In this document: piece after piece, positions 28,801-38,086 of the stretch
Numbering within the stretch: the first letter of the stretch is position 1
How the letters are laid out: the number at the start of each line of letters is the position of its first letter
Position numbers and translations under genes: made by a program
DNA from: Schizochytrium sp. CCTCC M209059
Lineage: Eukaryota; Sar; Bigyra; Thraustochytrida; Thraustochytriidae
Length of the DNA stretch: 64,000 nucleotides
NCBI GenBank assembly: GCA_000818945.1
Contig: KN805370.1
Location: 1,300,498-1,364,497, forward strand
Direction of reading: 5' to 3'
The notes under the pieces: generated by a model
Databases searched by the model: none
Told to the model about the DNA's origin: nothing
What the model saw: only the letters and a program-made list of their open reading frames with translations

Positions 28801-30165
28801 CCTACCGGACAGGAAGGTATTTCAATCTCTTGGAGCCATGAGCTTCGTAATCATCCAAGCCTGACGCTTTTCGAGACACACACCTACGATGGCCCCCACG
28901 CGACCGAGGCTGTTGATGTCCATGCTTCGCATCTGATTGCCCATAGTCTACACCTGAACGATAAGTCAGCCTCAAACGTGCTCCTCTGCATGGCAACGGG
29001 CCAGCATGCAATGAAGATGATAAATGAGGATGGCGCCTTTGACGGTGGCTGGAAGCCGATGCAAATGAACGAGAGACATCGCGTCCTGCCTCATGAACCT
29101 TGGATTAATGATCAAGAGTCCACGACAACGAGTGGGGACGCTGACAGTGCCGCCGTTTCGGCCGAGTCTACCCTTCCACCAAAGCGAAAATTGACGGAAC
29201 TCCATGAGGCCGGGTTTTTCACACGCATGCAAGATAAACTTTACCATCCCAAATACACGCATGGGGCTGTTTTCAAAGCTCAGCAGCTTCGCCGAGACAA
29301 GGCATTGTGCAAGCAGGAGCTCGTCCGTGCTATTGAGGCCCACGAGCCGGTGGTGGTCCGCGTCGCAGTTCTTTTTGACGCCTTTTACGTGATAGTGACC
29401 AAGATTGCAAGCTTGTACTTTGTACAATCTCCGCATGGGGTCGTCCACTCGTTTGCGCCAGCGTTTTTCCGCTACGAAGCTTTGTACCAGAGCGTATGGG
29501 GGAACATGAACCAGGCAATGTCTGCCTTTCAGGCGATCTGTGGAGGACAGCAGGAAATGGCGGACCCGCGGGACCCAGGGAACCCGGTCTGTGAACACTA
29601 TACGTTGTCGCTAAAGCTTCGCGTGGCGCAAGCGTACAGCGAAGGCAAGCTAGCAACTGTGTACCGCGGTATGCTTCGTTTGGCGCTTTTAGAGGGAGAC
29701 AAGGAAACGGTTCCCGATTTGCTTCGCATGTTCAAAAAGGACTCACTCGCTCGAGAGTTGAGTGACCTGCAAGCAAAGGGCGAAGTTGTGCGTGCTCTCC
29801 TTAAGGAGCGATACCGTAGCGAAGAGTCGCGAGGTAAAATAAAGACGCGTTTGATGCAAGCTCTTTTTGGAGCCTTCAAGTTCAAGGTGGAGGGCACACT
29901 TGCGCGCGCTGACTGCGTTTTCTTTCCTGGCGTGCACAATGCTGTGCATGCCTTATTACTGAAAACTGATTCAGCAATTAGTATGGACCGAATTGGTACG
30001 AGTACGTTGCATCTCGAACACCTCGAGGAGTTGCAGACGTACATAGAGTGCATTTGCATTTCTGCAGCTGCTGCGCTTCACCGAAATTGTTCTCACATCG
30101 ATGACCTTTGCAGGCGTTTTTGCAAAGAATTGCTGCCTGTTTCGCGGGTAAATTTTCTGCGATGA
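25849..30165 (+). CDS. Large protein of unknown family with two Dpy-30/RIIa-like modules
   Basis: 1,438 residues, uninterrupted frame. No overall family recognised. Two segments, ~84-122 and ~796-834, align with each other over 39 positions without a gap and with 13 identities; each ends in a (P)-x-N-P-(F/Y) turn followed by a Leu-Arg helix. The first, ending PENPFTFLSNQL, closely resembles the Dpy-30/RIIa dimerisation-docking fold (compare the family's PPNPIEFL). Proteins with such domains are common on cilia/flagella and in anchoring complexes. Between and after the modules are mixed alpha/beta segments, a Ser/Asp linker, a basic QRQQSRQRHQK stretch (~965) and a helical C-terminus. No catalytic motif, signal peptide or membrane segment was found. 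A flagellar or scaffold role is inference. Confidence 0.8.
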   Translation: MGDKEQEEDAPVPRLKGLGTPEEEDAEALDRQDARTRARLAAAVSPQERHVFKLGDEEESAREDLVVGDAQKLEVKAVTETWLKYFAEKQINGVLYNAVRSLLHLLELPENPFTFLSNQLRISELFYSVTHTKHADFAFSTLDEKDPDTHVTHVVGNDHVWGLQNLLWAIDADAVAQLFQRIELTCPAVLRSGTSEQGAYYLRHVNALTGPAIFHGNILPYLPTRIEIREDCMVSGPKFEKAVGIFANQIINEVFAVADQDPRLAIGVLIEKTPHLKGNGTGSHMGGGPGNNRLPSHGAKRMAGAKDNDDDYRLWTVDKIRASRNSFQSALKAATVSSREIIFRFVLELPHLHHESAQADASETEDLNQKVPEEESDEYDRGSGRLTGRASSHDEDTVIVRGEGGQFVVFHKSFSLHFQLTDKDDGTPAASLRSFALFPFSSLCEGVFRSKRDAVFYAELFKTADGKCWTLDNKQDLHAPFRASLKADLVKGYIAGDLIGAVEILITLTCMARRYAVIPDIIRLFHSQVGHLYGLTKWNEALRIVLERCRVNQDSNRFQDHAHGDADRRGRLSGFTDLHLVNKVVQQFRVYKKQLLTLVDASESSEMAIMCLPIQHKLYNMSDHITQRLVVDEKTTPAALENVNNMCEALVTTVSRDMVAVLASSALHEDPSQGHGGGTPPRRESIVALIDEVIQQALLAPPKDLQSSGKMGPKDARRKRRSSIVDEGPVLGAEDSSSFDVFSSAGVETMEAFSNEMRATARARENVRVVSVPNAIKLAKKKRNVPTSIAREAVLLEYVTETRIDAVLRDIVLDVLNNGKLYPNPYPLVVARLRAEVARHALWREPDPDLLKLVSSSPSRISLCNLRCHLYKMTEANLFGTIGALRACEPSLVERTLSTLEASGVISPVQGPNCALGDHPGATPSSSARTRTAYEVSVSTSIGGTFVLHSCMSRLAQLQRQQSRQRHQKNHNPDQNADAKDGTGPTGQEGISISWSHELRNHPSLTLFETHTYDGPHATEAVDVHASHLIAHSLHLNDKSASNVLLCMATGQHAMKMINEDGAFDGGWKPMQMNERHRVLPHEPWINDQESTTTSGDADSAAVSAESTLPPKRKLTELHEAGFFTRMQDKLYHPKYTHGAVFKAQQLRRDKALCKQELVRAIEAHEPVVVRVAVLFDAFYVIVTKIASLYFVQSPHGVVHSFAPAFFRYEALYQSVWGNMNQAMSAFQAICGGQQEMADPRDPGNPVCEHYTLSLKLRVAQAYSEGKLATVYRGMLRLALLEGDKETVPDLLRMFKKDSLARELSDLQAKGEVVRALLKERYRSEESRGKIKTRLMQALFGAFKFKVEGTLARADCVFFPGVHNAVHALLLKTDSAISMDRIGTSTLHLEHLEELQTYIECICISAAAALHRNCSHIDDLCRRFCKELLPVSRVNFLR

Positions 30166-30626
30166 GAATCTGGAAAAACCAGCAAAGAGTGTGTGTTCAT
30201 ACAAGTTCCCTGCGCAAGATCGCAAGATAGTGTGTGTTCAAGACATTCAGAAGAGTTAGTGATAGGCCGATTGGTAATGACGATGAAATCTTTTTGTCAC
30301 TTTATCAGACTGCGTCGCCCGACATAGCACGTCGTTCAATTGTATTTTTTTCAGCTTCTTCTTTTTTTCTTTATTCTCGTGCTTCATCTTTTGTTGTTGT
30401 AAAGGTAAAGAAAACGTGAAGAAAGAGTATGAAACGAATGGCAGGGACAACGTGCTGATCATCTTTTGCAAAAGAGTAGTTATGTATAGTCTCTTTGAGA
30501 GCGACAAAAAAAGGTGACCGGACGACGGAAGGACAATTGACGCTGCTTGATTCTGGAGACGCCCGGAGCCAATCGATCACTAGATCATATGGTAGCATGC
30601 AACTCTATCGAAGGAAGACGGTGCAT
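30166..30626. other. Spacer between convergent genes
   Basis: AT-rich 3' flanks. No gene seen. Confidence 0.7.
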
Positions 30627-32387
30627 TTACGCCGTAGAGTTGCTGCTGGCGGACACACGCTTTGCGAACGGATTAACCCGCTGCATGATCTCCTTGAGAA
30701 GAAGCCTGCGCTCGTGGACGGCACCGGCCATGAGCCCCGAGTTCTCTTGCGCGCGACGAATAAGGTAGGGCAGAACCTCGTGGACCTGTCCATAGGGCAA
30801 GTACTTGTAGGCGGAATAATTGTGAGCGCCAAGGTTGTAGGTGAGGTGATCAGACATGCCTCGGAGCTGGCCAAAGTGGACCTTGCCAGAGTCGGGCTCA
30901 ATGTTGTAAGCGGACATTTGCGCGACAGTGAACTCGCAAGTCTGCTGGTTGTGGCTGGCCACCATGACCTCGGCGTCGGCGTCGGCGAGCATGACATCGA
31001 GATTACGGTGGTAGCAAGCATGGGTGTCCTCGATGTTGTCGTGGATGGGGTCCGGGTAGCCATTTTCGGAAGCGAGCTTTCGCTCGGCAACCATGTAGGC
31101 GCCGCGGACAAGCTTGGCGGCGAGCTTCCAGCCCTCGCGCTTGGAGCGATCGAGATCCTGGCTCAAACGCTCGTCGGTGGACTTGAGGTAGCACTGGTAG
31201 GTGTTGTAGATTGTGGCGGTGCCGTCCATGTTGTAATAACGCTGGAGCATGAGCACGTTGGCATCAATACAGGGCTGAAAGTAGGTCTGTTCAGCATCGA
31301 CCATGAGGCTTACGCCCTGCTCCTTTGCGAGCTTCGCCAGACGATCGAGACGACCAAAGAGCGCGCGGGAGAGATCGACCTCTTCCTCGGTGAGCGCGAC
31401 CTCGGCGAGCGGGCCGCGTGTCTTGCACGAGTCCACAAGCTTGGAGATGACATCAATGTTCATGGAACGGGACCAGTCGACAATGTCGAGGCGCGGGGGC
31501 GTTTCCTCGCTGGAGGAAGGCTCGCGGCCAAGGACGTAATAGAAGAGCTCGTCGACCATGGCGGGGTCCTCGGGGTCGACAAAGTACTTGGAGTAGGCGA
31601 GACGCCACTCCTCGAGCGAGAGGGAACCGATAGTGGGTCGCTCGAGGTCGTCCTCCATGCGCTGGAAGAGGCGTCGGGTCTCGACAATCATTTCACTCAT
31701 GCGCTTGAGCAGCTTCGGGTTACCGAGCGCAGTGACCTTGATGGCGGCAAATGGGCGGGAACGCATGCCCTTTTGCTGCGACACGGTGGCGGCGGTGCGA
31801 ATGCAGGACTCGAAGACCTCGGTGGCGTGGTCGCAAGCGAGTTCGCCCTCGTACTCGTAGACGCGGACCTTGACTTCGTTTTCGCGCTCTTCGCGATGGG
31901 TGGTAAGGTCTGCCTCGACGGCGTAATCAAGAATTCCGCTGACGCCGCCCTTTTCGAGGCGCTTCATGAGCGGGATGAGGCCGGCCTCGTCTTCGGCGGC
32001 GCAAAACTGTTTGAAAAAGGTGTGGCGCACGACAAAGTTGGTGATGGTCTTGCCGAGCACCGAGTAGGAGAGTCCGATGAGTTTCTCACTGCGAGCAACG
32101 AGAGGCTCGATGCCGCAGATGCGGAGGACGGCATAGGCTCGGATAAGGTCAAAGGTGGTCTTGTTCTTGAAGGCAAGCCCTGTGTCATTAAAGTTGAGGT
32201 CCGAGTTCTCGGCGACCTCGTTGACGAACTTGGGGTCGTAGATTTCGCTGGGCGTCGCTGTCGTCGGTGGGGGTGGCGAGGTCGCCGGCGGGAGCGCCTG
32301 CTGCGTGGCGCGCGTCGCGGTCGCTAGCGAGCGTTGGAGGTGGGTCCATCGCGTCAGCTGGCTCACGCCTGTGCGGGACGCGAGCAT
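30627..32387 (-). CDS. Proline dehydrogenase, mitochondrial
   Basis: 586 residues. The N-terminus is Arg/Ser/Thr/Ala rich without acidic residues (~1-45), as in a mitochondrial presequence, followed by a Pro-rich linker. The body matches the FAD-dependent PRODH family: GVSLMVDAEQTYFQPCID, YNTYQCYLKST, AAKLVRGAYM, VMVASHNQQT and YKYLPYGQVHEVLPYLIRRAQEN in order. PRODH oxidises proline to pyrroline-5-carboxylate at the inner mitochondrial membrane, passing electrons to quinone, and feeds glutamate synthesis. Length is typical of eukaryotic PRODH. The minus-strand ATG at 32387 gives the presequence. A 610-codon open frame on the opposite strand across the same bases is a codon-bias shadow. Confidence 0.95.
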   Translation of the reverse strand: MLASRTGVSQLTRWTHLQRSLATATRATQQALPPATSPPPPTTATPSEIYDPKFVNEVAENSDLNFNDTGLAFKNKTTFDLIRAYAVLRICGIEPLVARSEKLIGLSYSVLGKTITNFVVRHTFFKQFCAAEDEAGLIPLMKRLEKGGVSGILDYAVEADLTTHREERENEVKVRVYEYEGELACDHATEVFESCIRTAATVSQQKGMRSRPFAAIKVTALGNPKLLKRMSEMIVETRRLFQRMEDDLERPTIGSLSLEEWRLAYSKYFVDPEDPAMVDELFYYVLGREPSSSEETPPRLDIVDWSRSMNIDVISKLVDSCKTRGPLAEVALTEEEVDLSRALFGRLDRLAKLAKEQGVSLMVDAEQTYFQPCIDANVLMLQRYYNMDGTATIYNTYQCYLKSTDERLSQDLDRSKREGWKLAAKLVRGAYMVAERKLASENGYPDPIHDNIEDTHACYHRNLDVMLADADAEVMVASHNQQTCEFTVAQMSAYNIEPDSGKVHFGQLRGMSDHLTYNLGAHNYSAYKYLPYGQVHEVLPYLIRRAQENSGLMAGAVHERRLLLKEIMQRVNPFAKRVSASSNSTA

Positions 32388-33061
32388 CTTTCGTCCTCAG
32401 CTCTCGAGCCGCCACTCCGCGTGCGCGGCCTTCGCTCGCTCGCTCGCTCTCTGTCTGTCTGCCTGCCTGGCTGGCGCTCTGTCCGCGCGAGGCTTCGCTC
32501 GCTCTGCTCTGCGGTTCGAGCGTTGGAGTTCCGAGTTTGAATTCGAAGGTGCCTCCGCGCACCGTGGAATCCAAGGAAGCAGTGAGGAAGGCGAGGAGGA
32601 AGGAAGGAGGCGCCGAAGGCGGCCGAGCAGGGGAGACGGTTTGAACCCAACAGTCGGCAGCGCCCGCAAGTGCGCTATGGCCGCGCCGCAAGTGGGCTAT
32701 GCGCGCGCGCAAGTGGGGAAGGGGCCGCGGCAAACAGAAACAGAAGTGCGGGACGGTGCGGGGTGGTGCGGGCCAGGCAAAGTGCGCGCCCACTGGAGAT
32801 GTCGGGGGGAAAAGCGGCCAGAGGGAGAGGGGTGACGATGCGACGCGAAGGTGGAGGTCGAAAAAGAAGGGGAAACAAGGAAGGAAGAACACCGAGAGAG
32901 TGCGGGGAAAGAAACAGAGAAAGAACGAAGGAAAAGAAAGAAAGAAAGAAAGAAAGAACGCGAGCGAGGATGCGAGAGCGATCGATCGATCGATCCATCG
33001 ATCCCTACGCATGCGTGCGCGCCATGCACGAGTCCGCGACCCTCCCTCCCTCCCTCCCTCC

Positions 33062-33166
33062 NNNNNNNNNNNNNNNNNNNNNNNNNNNNNNNNNNNNNNN
33101 NNNNNNNNNNNNNNNNNNNNNNNNNNNNNNNNNNNNNNNNNNNNNNNNNNNNNNNNNNNNNNNNNN
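33062..33166. other. Assembly gap (105 N)
   Basis: Run of N that begins inside a (CCCT)n tract. Confidence 1.
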
Positions 33167-33479
33167 ACTTTCTGGGCGTCGGAGAAGCCGGCGAGCCTGG
33201 AAGCGGCCGCGGGTGGCGAAGCGTGGCGCGTAGCGCGGTGCAGGGCGTGCGTGCATGCCATGGCGGCGGCGCCTCGCGCATGGTGCATGCGAGCGGGCGT
33301 CGGTGCTTTCCGAGGCAGCAGCGCACTTCATGCTCGTGGTGGTCCCGGAAAAGAGGGCCGAGGCGCATTGGGCGCGGCGCGTGGCGAGGCCGTGCCAGCC
33401 ATCGGCTCGCGCGGCGCCGCGCGGCGTCCTCGGCAAGCTGCAGCAGCTGCGAGCGAGGAGCGGTGACGACAATGATGAG

Positions 33480-33606
33480 CCGAGTCGAGTTGAGTTGAGT
33501 TGAGTCGAGTCGAGTTGAGTTGAGACGAGTTGAGATGAGTTGAAATGCGATAAGATGAGAGAAAATGAGATGAAATGAAATGAGATGAAATGAGATGAGA
33601 TGAGAG
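33480..33606. repeat. Pentanucleotide minisatellite (GAGTT/GAGTC/GAGAT/GAAAT)
   Basis: About 25 units of 5 bases. Unit types shift along the array from GAGTC/GAGTT at the left to GAGAT/GAAAT at the right. Confidence 0.95.
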
Positions 33607-33975
33607 ACCGACCATACATAGACCATCGCAGTGGACGCGTGGGGCCTGCGCGGCTTCGGCTGCGTCGCGAGGCTGAGGCGAGTGAGCTCAGCAGAGCCGC
33701 GCCGAGCCCCAGCCGAGCAAGTCTGCCGATTTCTTCCTGCGCCGACTCGAGAGCGACAGCAGGCGCCCACGCACAGCAGCTAGCAGTGCCAACAAGCAAG
33801 CCCTGGCCGGCTGGCTCCGGATGATGACGAGGAAGAAAGAGCCTGCCTCCTGAAGACGAGATCGAGGCCGTGACGCCCTGCCTCAAAGCCGCAGCTGCAG
33901 CAAACGCAGCTGGCCATGGCGACGGTCGTAGTCGCATCGCTGCAGGTCGCGGTGCAGGAGAAATGGAACGAAAAA

Positions 33976-34026
33976 TCGAACGAACGAACGAACGAACGAA
34001 CGGACGGACGAACGGACGAACGAACG
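33976..34026. repeat. (CGAA)n/(CGGA)n tetranucleotide repeat
   Basis: About 12 units of CGAA with interspersed CGGA. Confidence 0.95.
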
Positions 34027-36273
34027 ACGGAGCTCGAGCTACTGCAAAAACATGTAAAATGAGCTGCTGCCGGGCTTCATTATCCGTGAGTTCCTGCACG
34101 GGTGCATTCGCTTCCACATCGGCGAAGAGCGTGCGCCCGTTCGTCCCGACGGCGGCAGCGGAGAGACCAGCACAGCAAGCAAGCAAGCTGGCCCCCTGCG
34201 CCGCCAGATCGACGAACAAACCAACAGACAAACCAACGAACCAGGCCAGGCCTTGGCTGGCAGCCATGGCCAGCAGCTTAAGAAGGTAGCAGGGCGTCGC
34301 CCCAGCCCGAGCCTGCGCGCTCGCTTTGCCTGCTTGCCCCTGCTCGCTCCCCGCGTTGCTCTCGCGTGCGCCCGAGTCGCGCCGCGCACGCCTGGGCACG
34401 CGGCGCCGCGGAAAAGGAAGACAAGCGTCGACGGAAAAGCCCCGCAGCGCCCCAGACAGGCACCCGCGCAGCACGCCACTGCGCGCGGTGCAAGCCCACT
34501 GCAGCTGTGGGAAACGCGGGGACGAGCTTCGCTGGCCCGGTGGCATGGGCGCCTCGAGCCGTCCTCGTGCATGCCGCGTGTCAGGGATGTGCAGCGGCAG
34601 CTCGTGGCATGGCAGAGGCCGTGGCGATGGCAAGTCGTTGGTTGGAGGGACGGAGGTAGAGACGGAGCAAGTCGAGGACCTGGAAACGGGAAAGAAAAAA
34701 AAAGAAGAAAAAGAAGAAGAAAAAGTCCCTTGCAGAAAGTCTTGGCACAAGTGGTCAAAAGTCACGATTCACGGCCACCTTACTCACTCTACGCCTACTA
34801 CGCATAGGCAGTGCGATCCATACCACGGGACTTGGCATGAATGAAGGAGGTGTCGTGGAGTCTCGGCACCGGAGAAGTGAAGGGGCGCGGGGGAGGGGGG
34901 GGGTGTAATGTACAAGAGAGCCGCAGCCGCTGCTGCTGCTACTGCTGCTGCTACTGCCGAGAAGTGGCAGAAAGGAGAAAAGCGATGCGAGGTTCAAAAA
35001 ATGAACTGCGCCGTCACTGCGGCAGAGGCTTGGTGCCGGATGGTTCGAAACGCCCGTTTCAATCGGAATCGACCGTTAACTTGCCGCGCAACGACTTGAA
35101 CTTGATCACGGTTGTCGACAGCAACGGTGTCTACATTTGCTGCTTGTCTGCAACTGATTCATCCAACGCCGACGAAGCGCGGCCAGGCAGTCAGCTTCAC
35201 TCACTCATCGGTTGCGACGTGTGCACCTAGAGGAGGTGAGATGACAGGGGATGCATGAAGACGCCAGTGTTGTGCAAGTTCTATCGAAATGAACCCACAG
35301 ACAATCGATGAGACATCACACATGTTGCTGCATCGATACAACGAATCAAATTAAGAAAAGTGTGTCCTCCTGTCCTTCACTGCCAACAATACAAGGCAGG
35401 AGCATGACATAGTACTCACTCGATTCTGTTTACGTGCGCCGTCTTGGCAATTGCGAAGCTCCTAAACTGCTCCACGATGCAGAAAACTTCTTCTCATCAC
35501 TCTGTGACGGCCTCCACATTCGCTACTGTATGTCTTTCTAGCCAAAGCAGTGAAACGCTGTCGCCTTGCACTTGCAAAGAAAGAACTTTGTTCGTTCGTG
35601 GGACAGCTCCACTGTCAATCGCACGGCGAAGGAGCAAGCACAACCTTGTGCGCGGGGTTACAGACAACACTGCTCTAGTGGCTTCCGATTGAGTAACTGC
35701 AACGAGCAGTGGCCGCTGTGTCGTTGGAATCGCAAGGTCGTGTGCGGTTGCATCTCCATCTAGCAAATTCGTTGCAGGAAAGGTGACGCGTTACCCAATC
35801 AACCCATGTCAACCTCGTGTACTTTGCCACAGGTAAAAAAAAGGGGTGTCAGCTTGATAGCCCACGGACCCCCGTTTTCAGTGATTGCGAGATTGGGGTA
35901 CTCAATGGCTCCATAGGGTAGGTTAGGTTTGCGTACCGGTTCTTTTCGTCTTTTTTCCTTTCCTTTGCTTTACTTTTTTTGATTCATATTGTTTGCACGG
36001 GGTGGACGTCCAGACGAGGATCGGAGATTGACGCAGACAAGGCGTCGACGCGCGCGCAGCCGCACGACGCGGCGGCGAGGGGGATCAGCGGGGTGACTGC
36101 GCTACGGTCTCGGGCGCGCTGATCGTTGACGTTGCCGCTAGAGCGACCATCGTGCGTCTAAGGACGCTGTAGGACGATCACAAGGTGGAGCCGGTGGGGC
36201 CCGAGCGAAGCGCCCACCGTCCTCGATACCAAGGCCGTCATCGCCGCGCTCCGATTGAAACGACGTCGGCACG

Positions 36274-37485
36274 ATGGCGAGCGGAAACGCGGCGAGCTGC
36301 ACCGACAAAATGTGCGCCAAGCTGAGCATGACCCCGCCCGGTACGGAATTCCGATACGCGAATGCGAAACACGCGAGAGAACATTGGTTTGTCAAGCTCG
36401 GTCTCCTGCTCTCGTGCCTGCCGTTGCTGCTTACGATGCTGGGCGTGCAGACCGTGACTGGCGGCGTTTGGTCCCCGGCTGGCAGCGAGCTGAGCGCAAT
36501 ATCCACAATGCCCGAAAGCTCCATCGATGACAGCACCAGAGTTCCCCGCAAATGGATGCGCAGGAAGCGCGTCAGTAATCCGGCCGGCTGCGCACTGACG
36601 CCCGTGGAGGGCGAGCGCATGCTCAAATACGTGCGCGTTGTGGGCGAACGCAACAGCGGCGTTGACGGCGTCGTAGATCTACTCAGCAAGCTGTTTCCCA
36701 ACGTAACAGTAGGATCCGGCTTCGTGCGGACCAAGTATTGGTTCCAAGACGAGCGCGAACTCGACCCGGAAATCGATCTTGAAGAAGTCCTGGTGGTGGT
36801 GGTTCTCCGTAACCCTTATGACTGGACGCTCTTGATGCAGCGCAATCCAATTTTTGCGCCCGCGCACCGAATAAAGCACGATTGGAGAAGGTTCGTATCG
36901 CGCCTGTGGACGACCAAGACGTCGATCACGGACAAGGAGCTCTCGAGCACGCCGGGAGCAAAGTGCCAAGCCAAATATCAGGCTGGGGAAGTGCGGCCAT
37001 GCCGCCAGAGCAGGACCTCCTTTCTTGGATCCGAAACCAGGTCTCGGTACATGGATCCCGTTTACGAGACGAATCCGGTCACGCATCTTCCGTTGCGCAA
37101 TGTTCTCGAGCTGCGCAAGTTTAAGATGCTCAATTATGCGAACATGACGCAGTGGGTCCCGCACATTTCGTACCTCAAGCTCGAGGCCCTCGATACCCTC
37201 GAAGGCGTTGCCCAGGTCCAATCTGTGCTGTCGCGAGCCTATAATTTGGATTCCTGTGACACCGCTGACGGTGGAACTCACGCCTATGTGGACCCGCAAT
37301 CCAAGCTGCTTGCCTCAACTCGCGCGCAAATGACGGCACAGTATCGTGACTACCTCACGTGCAACATTTTCTGGTCCGTGGAGAGCGCGGTCTTTGGTTA
37401 TTCGGCTGCAGAGCTCTACACGTCGGATCTGTGCTCCAAAAGTCCTTATAATGTCGCTTTTAACGGCCACACCCCTTTGCCATGA
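36274..37485 (+). CDS. Sulfotransferase-like type II membrane protein
   Basis: 403 residues. A short cytoplasmic N-terminus is followed by one membrane anchor (~40-58, LGLLLSCLPLLLTML), then a basic stem. A VRVVGERNSGVDGVVDLL segment (~119-136) fits the 5'-phosphosulfate-binding loop/helix of PAPS-dependent sulfotransferases, in degenerate form. LEEVLVVVVLRNPYDW (~171-186) fits the strand-loop 3'-phosphate site, including the conserved RNPYDW type seen in membrane-bound carbohydrate sulfotransferases. Such enzymes sulfate glycans or proteins in the Golgi. The P-loop-like TxRSGT/S is not canonical (ERNSG), so activity needs the acceptor Lys/Ser checked. Start chosen at 36274 so that the anchor follows a short N-terminus. 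Fourth predicted type II membrane enzyme in the window. Confidence 0.7.
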   Translation: MASGNAASCTDKMCAKLSMTPPGTEFRYANAKHAREHWFVKLGLLLSCLPLLLTMLGVQTVTGGVWSPAGSELSAISTMPESSIDDSTRVPRKWMRRKRVSNPAGCALTPVEGERMLKYVRVVGERNSGVDGVVDLLSKLFPNVTVGSGFVRTKYWFQDERELDPEIDLEEVLVVVVLRNPYDWTLLMQRNPIFAPAHRIKHDWRRFVSRLWTTKTSITDKELSSTPGAKCQAKYQAGEVRPCRQSRTSFLGSETRSRYMDPVYETNPVTHLPLRNVLELRKFKMLNYANMTQWVPHISYLKLEALDTLEGVAQVQSVLSRAYNLDSCDTADGGTHAYVDPQSKLLASTRAQMTAQYRDYLTCNIFWSVESAVFGYSAAELYTSDLCSKSPYNVAFNGHTPLP

Positions 37486-38086
37486 GACGTCTGAACAAGA
37501 AAGAGGAACAAAGTCTTCTTTCTTCGCTGCTACACTTGCTGTCGTAGCACAAAAGGGAGAGGATGAACTTTCTTTCTTTTTCTTTTATTCTTCGCTGCTG
37601 CAACTGCGCAATGTGGCTGATAATGAAATTGCTGTGTCTTTGTAATTCATTGATGAGAGGTGCCAATTGATTCTGGACGAGCCTCATTGGTTCCTGGGTT
37701 TTGATTGGGCGGAACGAACCATGGTGCACAGTTTGTCTGCTAGAATGGAGGACGTTCCATGTTTGCTTGTTTATCACGCACGACGCTGGCTTCACATATT
37801 CCTGATACACGTGACATTTATTGCCGTGCATGGAGATGAAGCGTGTCCAACATGCAAAGGCTGGCCACGTCCAAATGCGCCTTTTTTTGTGTGTGTTTTG
37901 ATACTTTCTCTTGTTTTTATTGCTGACCTCGCACGCACCCTGCGTGACATTGATGGGAGTTTCTTTTGCGATTTTGCAAAAGGCGACTTCTAGACATCAA
38001 CATGAGAACAAGAGACGGGACGGCACCTTCGTAGCACAACCATCATGTTTCTGTTTCTGTGCAGGCTGTGCTCCAGAAGTCATGCC
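37486..38086. other. AT-rich spacer between convergent genes
   Basis: Shared 3' flank. A 108-codon frame at 37667-37993 has one hydrophobic segment but no family resemblance; not annotated as a gene. Confidence 0.6.

Larger units (their letters stand above)
32388..36273. other. Repeat-rich spacer with an assembly gap
   Basis: 3.9 kb without a credible gene. Bases 32388-34720 are GC-rich and dense in microsatellites; the long frames on both strands here are Arg/Ser/Ala low complexity. Bases 34990-36100 are less GC-rich with short frames lacking family resemblance. Because of the gap and the low complexity, a small gene or RNA could be missed. Confidence 0.6.

Noticed and set aside
30495..32327. 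A 610-codon open frame on the plus strand opposite proline dehydrogenase
   Set aside because: It is fully antisense to a well-supported gene, is rich in Gly/Val/Leu/Ala without any recognised motif, and is the usual by-product of GC-biased codons.
32188..34765. Long frames running through the 105-N gap (up to 586 codons)
   Set aside because: Continuity depends on unknown bases; the remainder is low complexity and encoded by repeats.
34841..35230. 129-codon frame with a Cys-rich run
   Set aside because: The cysteines come from a TGC microsatellite; no zinc-finger spacing and no family resemblance.
35915..35935. TAGGGTAGGTTAGG, telomere-like
   Set aside because: Too short and irregular to be a telomeric array.
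37667..37993. 108-codon frame with one hydrophobic stretch
   Set aside because: AT-rich 3' flank with no motif; composition unlike the real genes.
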